NCBI GenBank assembly: GCA_037176885.1
Contig: JAWWNJ010000115.1
Location: 682,001-746,000 of the forward strand
Direction: 5' to 3'
Source of the DNA: Favolaschia claudopus
Taxonomy: Eukaryota > Basidiomycota > Agaricomycetes > Agaricales > Mycenaceae
Length of the DNA stretch: 64,000 nucleotides
The position numbers were made by a program, and so were the translations under genes. The stretch's first letter is position 1, and each line of letters begins with the position of its first letter. Under the pieces are notes generated by a model, which was given only the letters and a program-made list of their open reading frames with translations, was not told where the DNA came from and made no database searches. This document shows positions 11,479 to 22,000 of the stretch, piece by piece.

Positions 11479-13138
11479 ATGGCTGCCGATGACTTCGACG
11501 ACTTGCAGATGATTCGTGATACTATCTCTGATGTTCCTCAAGGCATGTGCTGCTCTAATCTCTCAGAACGACTCCTCACATTGCTGCCACGTCGGTACAT
11601 ACAGCTTCCCTCAAATTCTTAGTCTCGACCCCAGCAACGCAAGGAACGAAGCCTGCGACCAAGAAACGAAAGCCCCGCAGCGGAAACACGTCCCAAACTG
11701 CTCCTCGAGCCAAGAAACCCAGAAATGAGACACAAACCAAATCAGCCGCTAACTCTGAGGTCATTGACGCGGTTGACGACAACGACGAGGACGACATCGA
11801 CTCCGACCCCCCTGTTTCTATTGCTGTTTTCATTGCTATTCCAAAGAACCCCGAGCCAACGGTGAAAGGCCGTAGAAATGCCAAGGCTGAAGACAGCACC
11901 ATCAAAAAAGGACCTTTCACGCTTTCTTCACGCGACTCTTACACTGAATTCTTGTCGAAAATCGCCTCCACCCTTCCCTGCCTGCCAGAGCACATAATCC
12001 AGCCGAAAATGATGTGGAAAGCCATCAAACCGCAAAACTTTACTCCGCTTCCTATCGGGACCGTCGACGGGTATCAGGTTATGATTGATAGCATGTTAGA
12101 GCGTAAAAGTGACCGAATGGTGTTGTTGATGATGCCCGCACCGGCTAAACCTATGGAGGAGGAAATGGTACGTCTCCTGGACTTGTTTCCTGCATCGATC
12201 TTGACAAACTTCCTCAGCCGTGGCAAACCGGTGAAGAAGAAGAAGAGAAACCGGCACGTTTCAACTACGACGAGCTCGAACCAACAGGCTCCGCCTTCTC
12301 GGTCCAGCAGCAACAGGTGAGAACCAATTTGAGCCCATGATTTTGTCTGCGCGCTAACGGAAGCCCAGATTTCTTTCAATAAAGCCACGAAAACTGAGCG
12401 TACCAAACTCGAGGAGACTTACCCCATCGGCAACTTCCCGGCTATCGACCCCAACAAGCGCATATGGCATGATACGGACCGTGGCTTCTACTTCGATCTA
12501 AACAACTCGCGGCTTGGAGTATGGGCTTCCGCGATGGTGCGTGCCATTAGGTGTTATTACCTTTCCATGTGTGCTGAGACCCAATACCACAGGCGCAGAA
12601 GAAGACCGACGAGAAGACTCCTCCTCACTCTCAATTTTTCGATGCTAGTAACCGTATGAAAAAAGTCGGCGCAAACAATGTTCCAGCTATCCCACCTCCT
12701 GCCGCTATTGCCCCGCCCATTCCTCCGCCCGTAGCTGCCGTCCCTCCCCCTGCAATGACTCCCTCGCTTTCCGATGTCCTTCTCACGGCCTTGCTCACAA
12801 GCAACCCCGGTTCGCTTGGCAACCTCTTTCCTCATCTCAATTCCGCGCCTCCTCCCCAACCCGTGCCTCCACCGCCAGTTGCGCCACCACGTTCTGTACC
12901 CTCGTCACCGCTCAAACGTCATACTGTCACAGTCGAGATCTTTTGCGACACCTACAATATTGACGGCGAAGATTGTACACGCTTGAAGGAAGTTGGCTTC
13001 CGCCCTGGGGACTCAACCGGTCCCAATCTCGATGATGATTTGAAGGGCGTTGGATTTACATTTTTCGGCTGGAAGAGGATTCATAGCGCCAATAGTCGTT
13101 TCAAGTCGGACTTGTCGGCGGGCTTTTTTGATGCATGA
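11479..13138 (+). CDS. Transposon cargo gene, Pro-rich protein of unknown function
   Basis: Exons were read as 11479-11542, 11623-12167, 12218-12316, 12369-12536 and 12593-13138, giving about 473 residues. The N-terminus is acidic (MAADDFDDLQ), followed by a Lys/Arg-rich stretch with TKKRKPRSG that could be a nuclear localisation signal, a conserved-looking middle (PFTLSSRDSYTEFLSKIAS, then RIWHDTDRGFYFDL), a Pro-rich linker, and a C-terminal block with RLKEVGFRPGD and VGFTFFGWKR. The first intron appears to start with GC (AAG then GCATGT), the only choice that keeps phase. An in-frame ATG inside the inverted repeat at 11383 would add 32 residues. Its place inside intact inverted repeats suggests a DNA-binding or accessory role in transposition, or captured cargo. 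I do not recognise the family by name. Confidence 0.75.
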
Positions 13139-13220
13139 AATTCGGACTCGTACGTACGTGAAGATTGTCTGTTAGAGTTATTCGGTGTTTTGTAGCGAGC
13201 ATTGTTACATGTTTTGTACC

Positions 13221-14356
13221 CTAGCTATCCCAAATGTAGCCCGCATGTTTGAACCACCCATGTGCCATCTCGGGAGTGATACATGCAGTCGACTCGAGCA
13301 ACGCCTCGAACGGGTCTTCAGCTTCGCGGATTGTGTGGCCATGACGGCGCAGATAGGCTTTCCCTAGAGGGTGTATAAGCCAGGGATCACAGCAGATGAT
13401 TGAATCATACGCACATGTAGAAAAAGACTCCTCAATGGGGTTGAGATGGGGCGAGTAAGCAGGGAGGAATAGTATCATGACGCCTGAAAATCAGTTAGCT
13501 CTCTCGCAGAATAATGTCCAATCTCCGTACCGTTCTCGTTCAGGACTTCGCGCAATAGATCTGTGTGGTGTATCCGACAATTATCAAGAAGAAGAACACT
13601 TTGCGCGTCCGGATAAGGTTTCATCTGTGGTAGCTAGGATTGTCAGCTCCAAGCTCCAAGCAAGAAGCTCGAATGCGCGTAACTCACCACATCCTCAACG
13701 ATGAAATCAAAGAACTCGTACGCATCCATTGACCCTAGCACGATGCGCGTAGCAATATATCCTTCGAGACTGAGTGCTGCGGTTAGAGTATACCGATCAG
13801 CTCTGACAAAATCCTCGTCTGACTGGGCTCTTTGGCCGAGGGGTGCGCGTCCGTAGTGCCGTGACAGGGTCCGCTCATCCTTGCTCGACTCATCGACAGC
13901 CACAATCTCCATCCCGGTGCCAGAAAAGATAGTGGGATCACGGATGAGGGTATTGAATTCATCTACTTCGTTCGCATCTCGTTCCGTTGCCACCTTCTGA
14001 AGAACTTTACGACTGAGACCAGCGCGATCGAGTGTTGCTTGAAGGGCCGAGATAGAGATTGCAATATCATGATGGATTGCCAGATGCCAAGCGAGCTCGT
14101 CCAGCATGACGGTCGAATCATGAAAATAGACTTTGCGAACAGCAGTGAGAGCAGCAAGGGTAATTGCGCGTGGGCGCCCGCGCAGTGGTGAAGCAGGTTT
14201 ACTGACTTGGCCGAACTCTTCGAAGATCGCATGCCAGCGGTAAAGGCTGCGAGGAGAGAGACGGAAGATGTAACATATGTCTTCTACGGCCCAGCCAGCA
14301 TTCCAGAGGTGCAAGGCACACTCCTTGATATCGGCGCTGATTCTACGATTACCCAT
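13221..14356 (-). CDS. Tc1/mariner-like DDE transposase
   Basis: Three exons (14356-13688, 13624-13531, 13483-13221) encode 341 residues. The N-terminal third is a helix-turn-helix region (MGNRRISADIKECALHLW through LSPRSLYRWHAIFEEFG). The catalytic domain has the expected triad: a first Asp in EIVAVDESS, a second in LLLDNCRIHH, and the Glu in YSPHLNPIEESF, the usual DDE_3 endonuclease signature. The introns at 13687-13625 and 13530-13484 have GTGAGT and GTACGG donors. The ATG at 14356 begins the conserved domain. A further ATG at 14428, inside the terminal repeat, is in frame and would add 24 residues. The gene converges on the cargo gene. No stops or frameshifts were seen, so the enzyme may be active. 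Confidence 0.9.
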
Positions 14357-14370
14357 TGGAGGAGGAAGAC

Positions 14371-14446
14371 GCGGAAAAGCGAGAATTTCCTTTTCGGGAA
14401 GCGCGCCAAAAAAAATCGTATTTGCCATTATTTACAGGAACTGCTG
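14371..14446 (-). repeat. Right terminal inverted repeat, 76 bp
   Basis: Perfect inverted copy of 11365-11440. On the minus strand it contains an ATG at 14428 that is in frame with the transposase. Confidence 0.95.
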
Positions 14447-14448
14447 TA

Positions 14449-15540
14449 ACTTCGTAGAGATGCAGGAATAGGTTAGAAGTCTGAAAGCGTGCTGCCAGAT
14501 CACACTCCAGACGGACCGTCCAACCAGACCAACTCCAGACTCCAGTACGGCCCGCCAGGCCCTGCGCCACGTCTGAGATCGGACGATTGAAGCAATGGAG
14601 CGATGAGAGATGATCGTAATCGGGAGATGCAAAGATGCAATGAGAGAAGGCCATTACCGTGTGGATGTGGAAGGAGACGGCCACCATTTGCGGAGTTTGC
14701 CGATTTTTGATTGATCGGATGATCAAATCAATCAAATGTGCTCTTGCTTCCTGCACTCACGATGTCGAGCAAATGTCGAGTGTCGTCGCGAATTTTGAGG
14801 AAATCTAGGGCTGCCCCTCGAAGTTCTAACAGCTCTCGATGCTCTCAACGTTCTTGCAATCGAGGCACTCATCCAGCGGGCAGAAAATGTCCCTCGCCGT
14901 CGGTTTACTCTCGGTGCGAAGCAGGCTCTGGCGCAGAGCCAAAGGAATAAGCCAGGTCTGTTCATGCGATTTAACTGCGTACTGAACCGGCCAGATCTAG
15001 CGTGCTAGGTTCCGATATTTATGGAAAGTTTCATATATCTGTGGCGTTGCCTTCCGAAAAAGATACGACGACAATTCAGAGAGCATCGACGTCAGTACTT
15101 CCGGGAAGTTTTATGATCACTTATACCATCTGAAAATTTACCGCTGAAGCCTAGGCAGACCGCTCTGGATTTGGGGTCAATGTCCTGCTGTCTTAAAACC
15201 TGGAATCTACGCTCGACTCTAGATTCACTCTGTTGGCCGGTCGAGCTCCAGTGTCCGCCATATTCTGTCTCGGATTCTCATCTCGTTATGAAGCGGTTGT
15301 CTCGAACATTCGAGTCTTTCGTTCTCGTCGTCGGCAAGAGTATAAACCATCCGGCATGCAATCGTTGCTGTCACGCCGCTCGGCGAACTGGAAGATAAAT
15401 ATAATCCTGACAACGTGGCTATCGCCTGCTCTTTGCTCCGCACACCATACCATTGCGTGCCTCTTCCACTCACTGCTCCTCAGAAACCATGCTACAAGCC
15501 CTGCTTGTATTCCTGATCGAATCGTTCGGCTTACCAGCTT
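14449..15540. other. Right flank of the transposon with one open fragment
   Basis: A plus-strand frame near 14805-15003 is free of stops and reads like a helical protein piece (LPLEVLTALDALNVLAIEAL, then PRRRFTLGAKQALAQSQRNK), but it has no ATG, no flanking exons I could join, and no family I recognise. The remainder shows nothing supportable. Confidence 0.35.
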
Positions 15541-16681
15541 ATGTATCCAGATACTACTAGATCGAAATGGCTTTCCGCAGAGACCGTCGAATTCACGCGG
15601 CTCCTAAGGAAGACCGATACGCCAATCGTCCTTATTGCGGAGCCTCTCATCGCTCAATTAATCTCGTCTCAGCCCAACTTTCCCGAACCCACGCTCCACG
15701 CAGCTCGAACCACGTACGAGATTCGTCAGACAGCGGCGATGGGGTCGGGTATGCAAGCTGAAGCCCGGTGACCTAGTCTTGGCTGAACGCCCCGCACTCA
15801 TCTATCCTAACCACTTTCTGGGGGATCTCAATGCAGCGTTTGAGGTTGCTTTGGAGTATATGACGGTGGAAGATCGTGTCGCGTATCGCAAACTGGCATC
15901 TTCGGCCCCAAGGGTGGCGCCGGGAGCTGGTCACCTGGTTCGCAATACTGTTTTCAAATGCCACCCGAGATTCCAGGCGGTCCAAATGACCGCTATAGCA
16001 TCGGAGATTATCGTGCAATGTACTTGGTGACGTCGCGTATCAACCACAGGTACTGAACCCTTGCCCACATCTTACCCTCTTTCGTGTTTACTTACTCAAT
16101 ATGTGACTTGGCCGATTAGCTGCTCGCCGAATACCATTGCAGATTTTCACTATCCAACTTTCTCGTTCGTCGTTCGCGCGATACGGGAAATCTGGAAAGG
16201 AGAGGAAATAACCACCATGTATGCTGCAATAGACGGGCCGAAAGCCGAACGGCAGGCGCGCCTTGCGTTCTGTATGGACGCATGGTATGCGCCAACCCGG
16301 CCGGCATTGCCTCGTCGGATATGATGAGGACGGCGATAATGTCGTATGACCCCTGGACACTCGTAAACCACATGTTCAGCGGACTCAGCAACAAGAAAAA
16401 GCTGCTGGCCGACATGGTGCAATCTGCCGGCGTCATCGAGCAGGAGGGAATGCAGACTCTTGTCGGATATCCTATGATGCTCGACCTGGTTGCTCGATTG
16501 GCAAGTATGGTTGCTGGATATCGATATGGCGACTTTGCCAAACGAAGGCGGAAATGTTTTATGGGATGCGGGAGTCGTCAAGTGGGTGTTTGAACCGGAG
16601 GAAACCATGGCGGAACGTCTCCACTGGGCGACCACGCACTTCGACGAATTCAAGGAGAAGTTGGATGCAGACCGATGGTAA
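15541..16681 (+). pseudogene. SET-domain (SMYD-like) protein, frameshifted
   Basis: The SET landmarks are clear: KPGDLVLAERPAL near 15757, TSRINH ending at 16049, then after an intron (16050-16119) CSPNTIADFHYP and EIWKGEEITTMY. They match the NHSCxPN and GEEI blocks of SET methyltransferases of the SMYD/fungal type. The reading frame changes at least three times where no intron fits: just before KPGDLV (about 15755), near 15952-15960 between LVRNT and QMPPEIPGG, and near 16268 between RLA and YGRMVCANPA. The tail ends HWATTHFDEFKEKL before a stop at 16679-16681. The ancestral product would have been a lysine methyltransferase. Sequencing error could explain one shift but hardly three. Confidence 0.7.
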
Positions 16682-18819
16682 TTCGAGTACGATTCGAGTT
16701 AGGAACCTTTCTTAGTTGATGTATTTAATTAGTTGTTTGGTGTATCAGAAAACCAGGATAACGTCTTGACAATGAAATGGACCGAGGATTTTCGCGAGGA
16801 GAATCTCGGGTCCCTGCAGAAAAATCGAGTCCGTTTGGGAAATGGAAAGACCGGGGAGATCGAGGACCGGCGACCCGATCGGCGGTCCATGACATAAGGT
16901 AGGGGTGCCGCATCATCGGCTTGAATGCCGGGCGATATCATACAATGTAAACAATGCGACACATCCCTTTTCCTCCCTTTTCGATGTCTCAATGTCGTTC
17001 CTCAACGCCTTTCAACACGATACGGAGCGACAGTGCCTGAATATGATACTCACATTTATCACCTCTGTTTCTTTAAAACAAGATCTAAGTATGCAGCTAA
17101 ATATCATTAGCCAAGTGCCGTGCTGATGTCATCATGTGCAGCCTTGGTCTGTCCATACTTTTATCAGGAGCAACACAGGGTGTACATGTATTTTTCCGAA
17201 AGAAAAGACGAGCTCAACGTAGGCGTAGGCGAGCTCATGGTGGAAGGAAGGTAAATGATGCGTTTGACGAGTTGTTGATGGCATCACATCCCGCCGACTT
17301 GCCGCCGGTCTTGATGGCGGGCGTGATGGCGGTCTTTCCAAACCCCAAATTTCCTGGAAAAATCAACGTTGAAAGGAGAGTCGAATTCATGTAAAAGGGG
17401 GCAGATGTCAGAGAGAATCCCACAGGTTGAATTTTCAAGAGACTGTAAGGTATAACTCCATCGAGAACCCCGGTTTCCGCAATCGTTGTACGGAAACCCG
17501 GGTTCACAATCGCTTCCATCTTGAGAAAGTCACTGCGTTTGAGGGCGGTCGTCTGCACGATATTGGGCGTCCTACGTCCACATGAAAGTTTGTGAAGGGT
17601 ACTTATACAAAACTGTTGCATGCGTTCATTGGGGTTAGATTCTTGTCCAGGGTTTTTCTGGGGCTTGAAAAAAGTCGGCTCGTTGGCGGTCATACGGCTG
17701 GAGTGCATTGCCGTGCTCGGCCGCAACATCGGCCGATTAGACCCCGTCACCGGAAATGGATCCGTTTCATTCGGCTATGATCAGACAGCGTCGGCGAAAG
17801 CCGTGGACGTACCCGCCCAATCAAACATGCCGATCCCAGCGCCGGATGGCGGCAATAATGTTGAAGTCAATTAGGACTTTCGATTTTCACGGAAGCTGTC
17901 CGATTTCACACAATATTCTAGAGCTCCTGCCAAAATTCACAGGCTCTTCGGACTGCGCAGTCTGCATCACAGATCAGCTCGCAGCGGGAGTCCTGTTTTG
18001 AGAAGGGAAACGAGTTTTCCGCAAAATAGAGGCTGCACTCACTCTGGTTTAACAGTCAAAGTGATCACACAGTCTGCACATCTCCGGAACCTAATCCCGA
18101 GAAGGGGTCAACGAAAGAAATGTGTGTGGGTCGTTTTGATATCGAATCAGAATGGTGCCGACGTTCGGCAACTTCACCCTTCGCTCGCAGAGTGAACGAT
18201 GTAGGATTGCATTACAGTAAAGACATACGAGACAGTGGGGATTCTCACCAGGTATGAACTGGCCTAATCTCGACTCAGTACAACTTAGACTTAACAGGGC
18301 AGTTGTTTGTCCCTATTGAATAGCTAAGCAGGTCGGCAATCACGGCTCCACCTGACTCCACCTTCCTTCCTTCCTACGACCACATACGGTGACGCCAGTG
18401 TCTTCGACGAAGGCTAGCAGAACCGCCAGCACGTTTCCTGGAGACATCGGAGCGCTCGAAACGTCATTGCGAACGACGCTATCATTCAATGTTCATCGGT
18501 GAATCCTCACTGCAGTTCCGATGAACGACGGACTTGTAGCGTGAGCCCAGCGTTAGATTCGAGCTGCTCCGGTGGATCATGGAGAATAACCCCTGTTAGT
18601 CCGAAATTAGAGTATATCTCCCCCTATCGACGCTTTTTCAGCATTCTCATTCTTCATACAGATGCCTCAGTTAGCAAGCAACGCCGACAAATCTTTACGT
18701 CGGAAGTTGTGGTGCTAGGCAACCCCATCAATTGCGCAATGCAAACGGATTGTCGGACACACCGGATCTGGACAATGAGCCTTCGACAAACAGCACTCGC
18801 TTAGACGAGCTCCACATAT
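16682..18819. other. Unresolved stretch without a confident gene
   Basis: Open frames exist on both strands between 17130 and 17880: the minus frame 17235-17750 contains IPYSLLKIQPVGFSL, and the plus strand reads ASHPADLPPVLMAGVMAVFP. They contradict each other and I could not build exons or name a family. A 15-bp inverted repeat lies at 17465-17505. Nothing is visible in 17880-18819. Confidence 0.35.
17465..17505. repeat. Hairpin, 15-bp arms
   Basis: Arms 17465-17479 and 17491-17505 (GAACCCCGGTTTCCG and its near-perfect inverted copy) are separated by 11 bases. There is one mismatch. Role unknown. Confidence 0.6.
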
Positions 18820-19048
18820 TACATCGTTTGTTTTCGACCACAATTTTCTTCCTTTCCCCCCCTCCCCCCTCACCAATCTACAACAATCTCAGCTACCGAA
18901 AGTATACAAGGGTGAACACCGTCTGTCACATCCAAGGGCGACTGACACACCAAACACCGATCAAGGCACACAGCCGTCGGTCTTGTCGCGCCTTCGTGAG
19001 AGGCTCATTAATACGGACTTTCCGTCTCCTCCTCTTACCCTCATCTTA
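18820..19048 (+). promoter_or_regulatory. Pyrimidine-rich promoter and leader of the A-T-C-RING gene
   Basis: A strong C/T tract at about 18840-18880 is followed by an A/C-rich leader, as often seen before fungal start codons. An in-frame ATG at 18983 exists, but the residues it would add are not conserved-looking. No TATA box stands out. Confidence 0.35.
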
Positions 19049-22000
19049 ATGTCCATCCCTCTCTCTTTTCTCCGTAACTCCCTCAAATCCTCACCCTCCA
19101 CCTCTCTCGGCGATGCCCTCGCACAACGAATCTCCCAATCCTCTCGAGTGGCGACCCTCCTAGACTGCCTCCCCTCCACCCCCGAACCCGCCATCCACTC
19201 CCCCGACCCCTCACGCCCGCCACTGACCCACAAAGAAATCAAGACCTTCGTCCAGCATTTTTCCCTGCCGCACTCGCCTTCGCATCAACCCCTCGGCCCC
19301 AATGACCGCATCATGGTCGTCCTCCCCACCGGCCCCGAGAACGCATTAGCGCTCCTCGCGCTCGCGGCGTACCACACCTGCGCGCCGGTCAACGCGAGCT
19401 GCACCGCGGCGGAGCTGCTCGACGACGCGCGGAGGCTGAACGCGCGAGCCGTCGTCACGACTCGCGACGCGGAGGCAAGGCTGGAGCTGCGCGCGCTGCG
19501 TAAGGCGTTGGGATGCGACGTTGTGTATGTGGACGCGCGGTCTTCGGGGCCGTGTGGCGTTTTTGATATGGCCGTACTCGGGACCGCGGCTATGCAGGTA
19601 CAGGGCACGCCTTCCACGCTGCACGGCTTGTCGGATCGGTCCCTGATTTTGCACACGTCGGGGACGAGCGGGAAGAAGAAGGTCGTTCCTTATACGCTCC
19701 TTTCTCTTATTGTCGGTACGAGTTGTGTGGTGGAATCTTGGGATTTGCGGCCAACGGATGTAAATCGTGCGTCGTGTTTTTCTGTCTTTCTTTTGCCTCG
19801 TGTTATGCGTACGCTGATTTTCATTACTCGAAGTGAATATGATGCCCCTCTTTCACGTCGGCGGTATCGTTCGTAATTTATTAGCGGTGCGTGGTCTTTG
19901 TTTTCATTCCTTCATGGCATTTTCATTGTCGTTCAGCCAATATTCTCCGGCGGAAGCGCCATTATGTGCGCTGGATTCGATTCTATGGCTTTCTGGACGC
20001 TCTCTCAACAGCTACAGGCAACATGGTAAGGTTCTATTCTCCATCGATCTTTCCGTTTCTCACGTAGATCAAACCTCAAAGGTACTACGCCGCCCCCACA
20101 ATTCATCACGCCATTCTTACATCAAAGCCTGAAACCCTCGTCCCTTCGCGCGACTTGCGCATCCGCATGATAGCTAACGCGGCAGGCGGACTTCTCCCTT
20201 CCCTCGCCGTCGACTTGCAAACTACCTTTCAAGCCACCATCCTTCCTTCATATGGAATGACCGAGTGCGTCTCTTTGAGTTTTCCATCGCAATTATCTGC
20301 TAATCTCTCATAAAGATGCATGCCCATCGCCACGCCCCCAATCACCTACAACCTCGACCGCCCAGGCTGTTCCGGCATCGCCTGCGGCCCCCACCTATCC
20401 ATCCGCTCCCCATCCAACATCGAACAAGCGCTCCCAGCCGGATCCACCGGCGCCATCTGCGTCCGCGGGCTCCCCGCCTTCCAGGGGTACGAAACCTCAC
20501 CCGATCCAAACATCCCGCTCGACACGTCGGCGTTTTCGAGCGAGGGGTGGTTCGATTCGGGGGATATGGGGCATGTGGATGAGGACGGGTATCTGTTCAT
20601 TACGGGGAGGTCGAAGGAGATTATTAATAAGGGCGGGGAGGTGGTGTCGCCGTTTGAGGTGGAGGAGGCGGTGGTGACGGCTGCGAGGAGGTTTGTCAAG
20701 GTGAGTACTCGTCGTTTGTCGTTAGTCGGTCTTCGTTTGTTTTCTGACGCGATGATGCAATTTGTGACAGACGACGTTGGCGTTTGCGATAGAGCATGAT
20801 GTGCTGCAGGAGTGCATTGGTGTCGTGTTGGTTTCTGTTCCTGGGAAGCCGAGACTTGGATTGGGGCAGTTGCAGGACCTCCTGAGGTGCGTTTTACTGC
20901 TCTCGCTGAATGGGAGATTCATGAAATTAACACGATTTTATTTAGACAACATTTACATCCGTCAAAATGGCCTTTCGCTATCGTGTACATGGACGATCTT
21001 CCCAAGAACAGGTGGTTTCAGAAGAATTTTCTCTCATTTTGACACTAAAATCGATATTCGTAGCGCCGGTAAACCTCTGCGAATCAAACTGGCCGAGCGT
21101 CTTGGACTGGGCTCTCTATCTGATTCGACTCCAGCGTTTCAGCGACACTTCGAAGCCGAAGTCCCCGACTCCCAATCCGCCCTATCTGAACCCATCCCTT
21201 GCTCGCGCGTCACATTCGACATCTCCTCCATCGATCGCGCTCTGCTCGGCGTCCATGGCGTGGAGGACGTAGCGGTCCGCATCCGTCCCGACGGCGCGCC
21301 CGAAGCCTTTGTCTCCGCCTCCGACATGGATCCACAGGATCTTAAAGCCGCTCTCTCTTCTCTTCTCCCTGGCTACGCCATTCCCGACCCATTGCACATC
21401 TTACCGGGCGATGTGCCGCGCACGAAATCCGGCGAGGCGGATTTCGCGCGGATGGAAGTTGAGATTGCCGAGATGAACGCGTCGGCGATGACGGAGTCGG
21501 CGTTGCTTGTCCGTGACATCATTGCGCAGTTGTTGGCGGTGGATCGAGGGAAGGTGAATGGGGATTCGGACTTTTTCCTTCTTGGAGGGTGCGTCGTCGG
21601 TTACTTGCTCACTTCGCTTGGGTTCCAGCTAATATTATCTACTTTTTTGTTCAGAAATTCTCTCCTTCTCGGAAAGCTAGCGCACCAGATCCGCAAGGAA
21701 ACGGGTGTTAGTGTCCCCGTAGCCACCCTCTTCAATCGTAGCACCGTCAAGTCGATCGCTGAGTTGGTCGATGCATCGGAGACGAAGCATCCGAAGGAGG
21801 GAACGTATTTGAGCGGGGCGCGTCATAGTCGTAATCAAAGCGACGTGACTCTGCTAGCCAACGGTCGAGCTAGCGTTTCGCCCAGTTTTCATAGTAGGGC
21901 TGGCAGCGAGTCGACGTTGTTCTCCCCGGGCTTCCATGATGGTGCTACTAGCAAAACGGCGCGCAGTCAGCATCATCCACTGTCGTTATTTGTGCAGGCA

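Larger units (their letters stand above)
11365..14446. mobile_element. Two-gene Tc1/mariner-like DNA transposon, 3,082 bp
   Basis: Perfect 76-bp terminal inverted repeats (11365-11440 and 14371-14446) begin CAGCAGTTCCTGTAAATAAT and are flanked by TA on both sides (11363-11364, 14447-14448), the target duplication of the IS630-Tc1-mariner superfamily. The element carries a DDE transposase on the minus strand and a second, convergent gene of unknown function on the plus strand, their stops 82 bp apart. Both genes appear intact. Identical repeats and open frames suggest recent movement. Confidence 0.92.

Noticed and set aside
11102..14756. A host open frame interrupted by the transposon
   Set aside because: The frames on both sides are continuous once the element is removed, but neither half resembles a protein, so a disrupted gene cannot be claimed.
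17235..17750. 171-codon minus-strand frame as a gene
   Set aside because: It has no recognisable family or exons, and the opposite strand looks equally coding over part of it.
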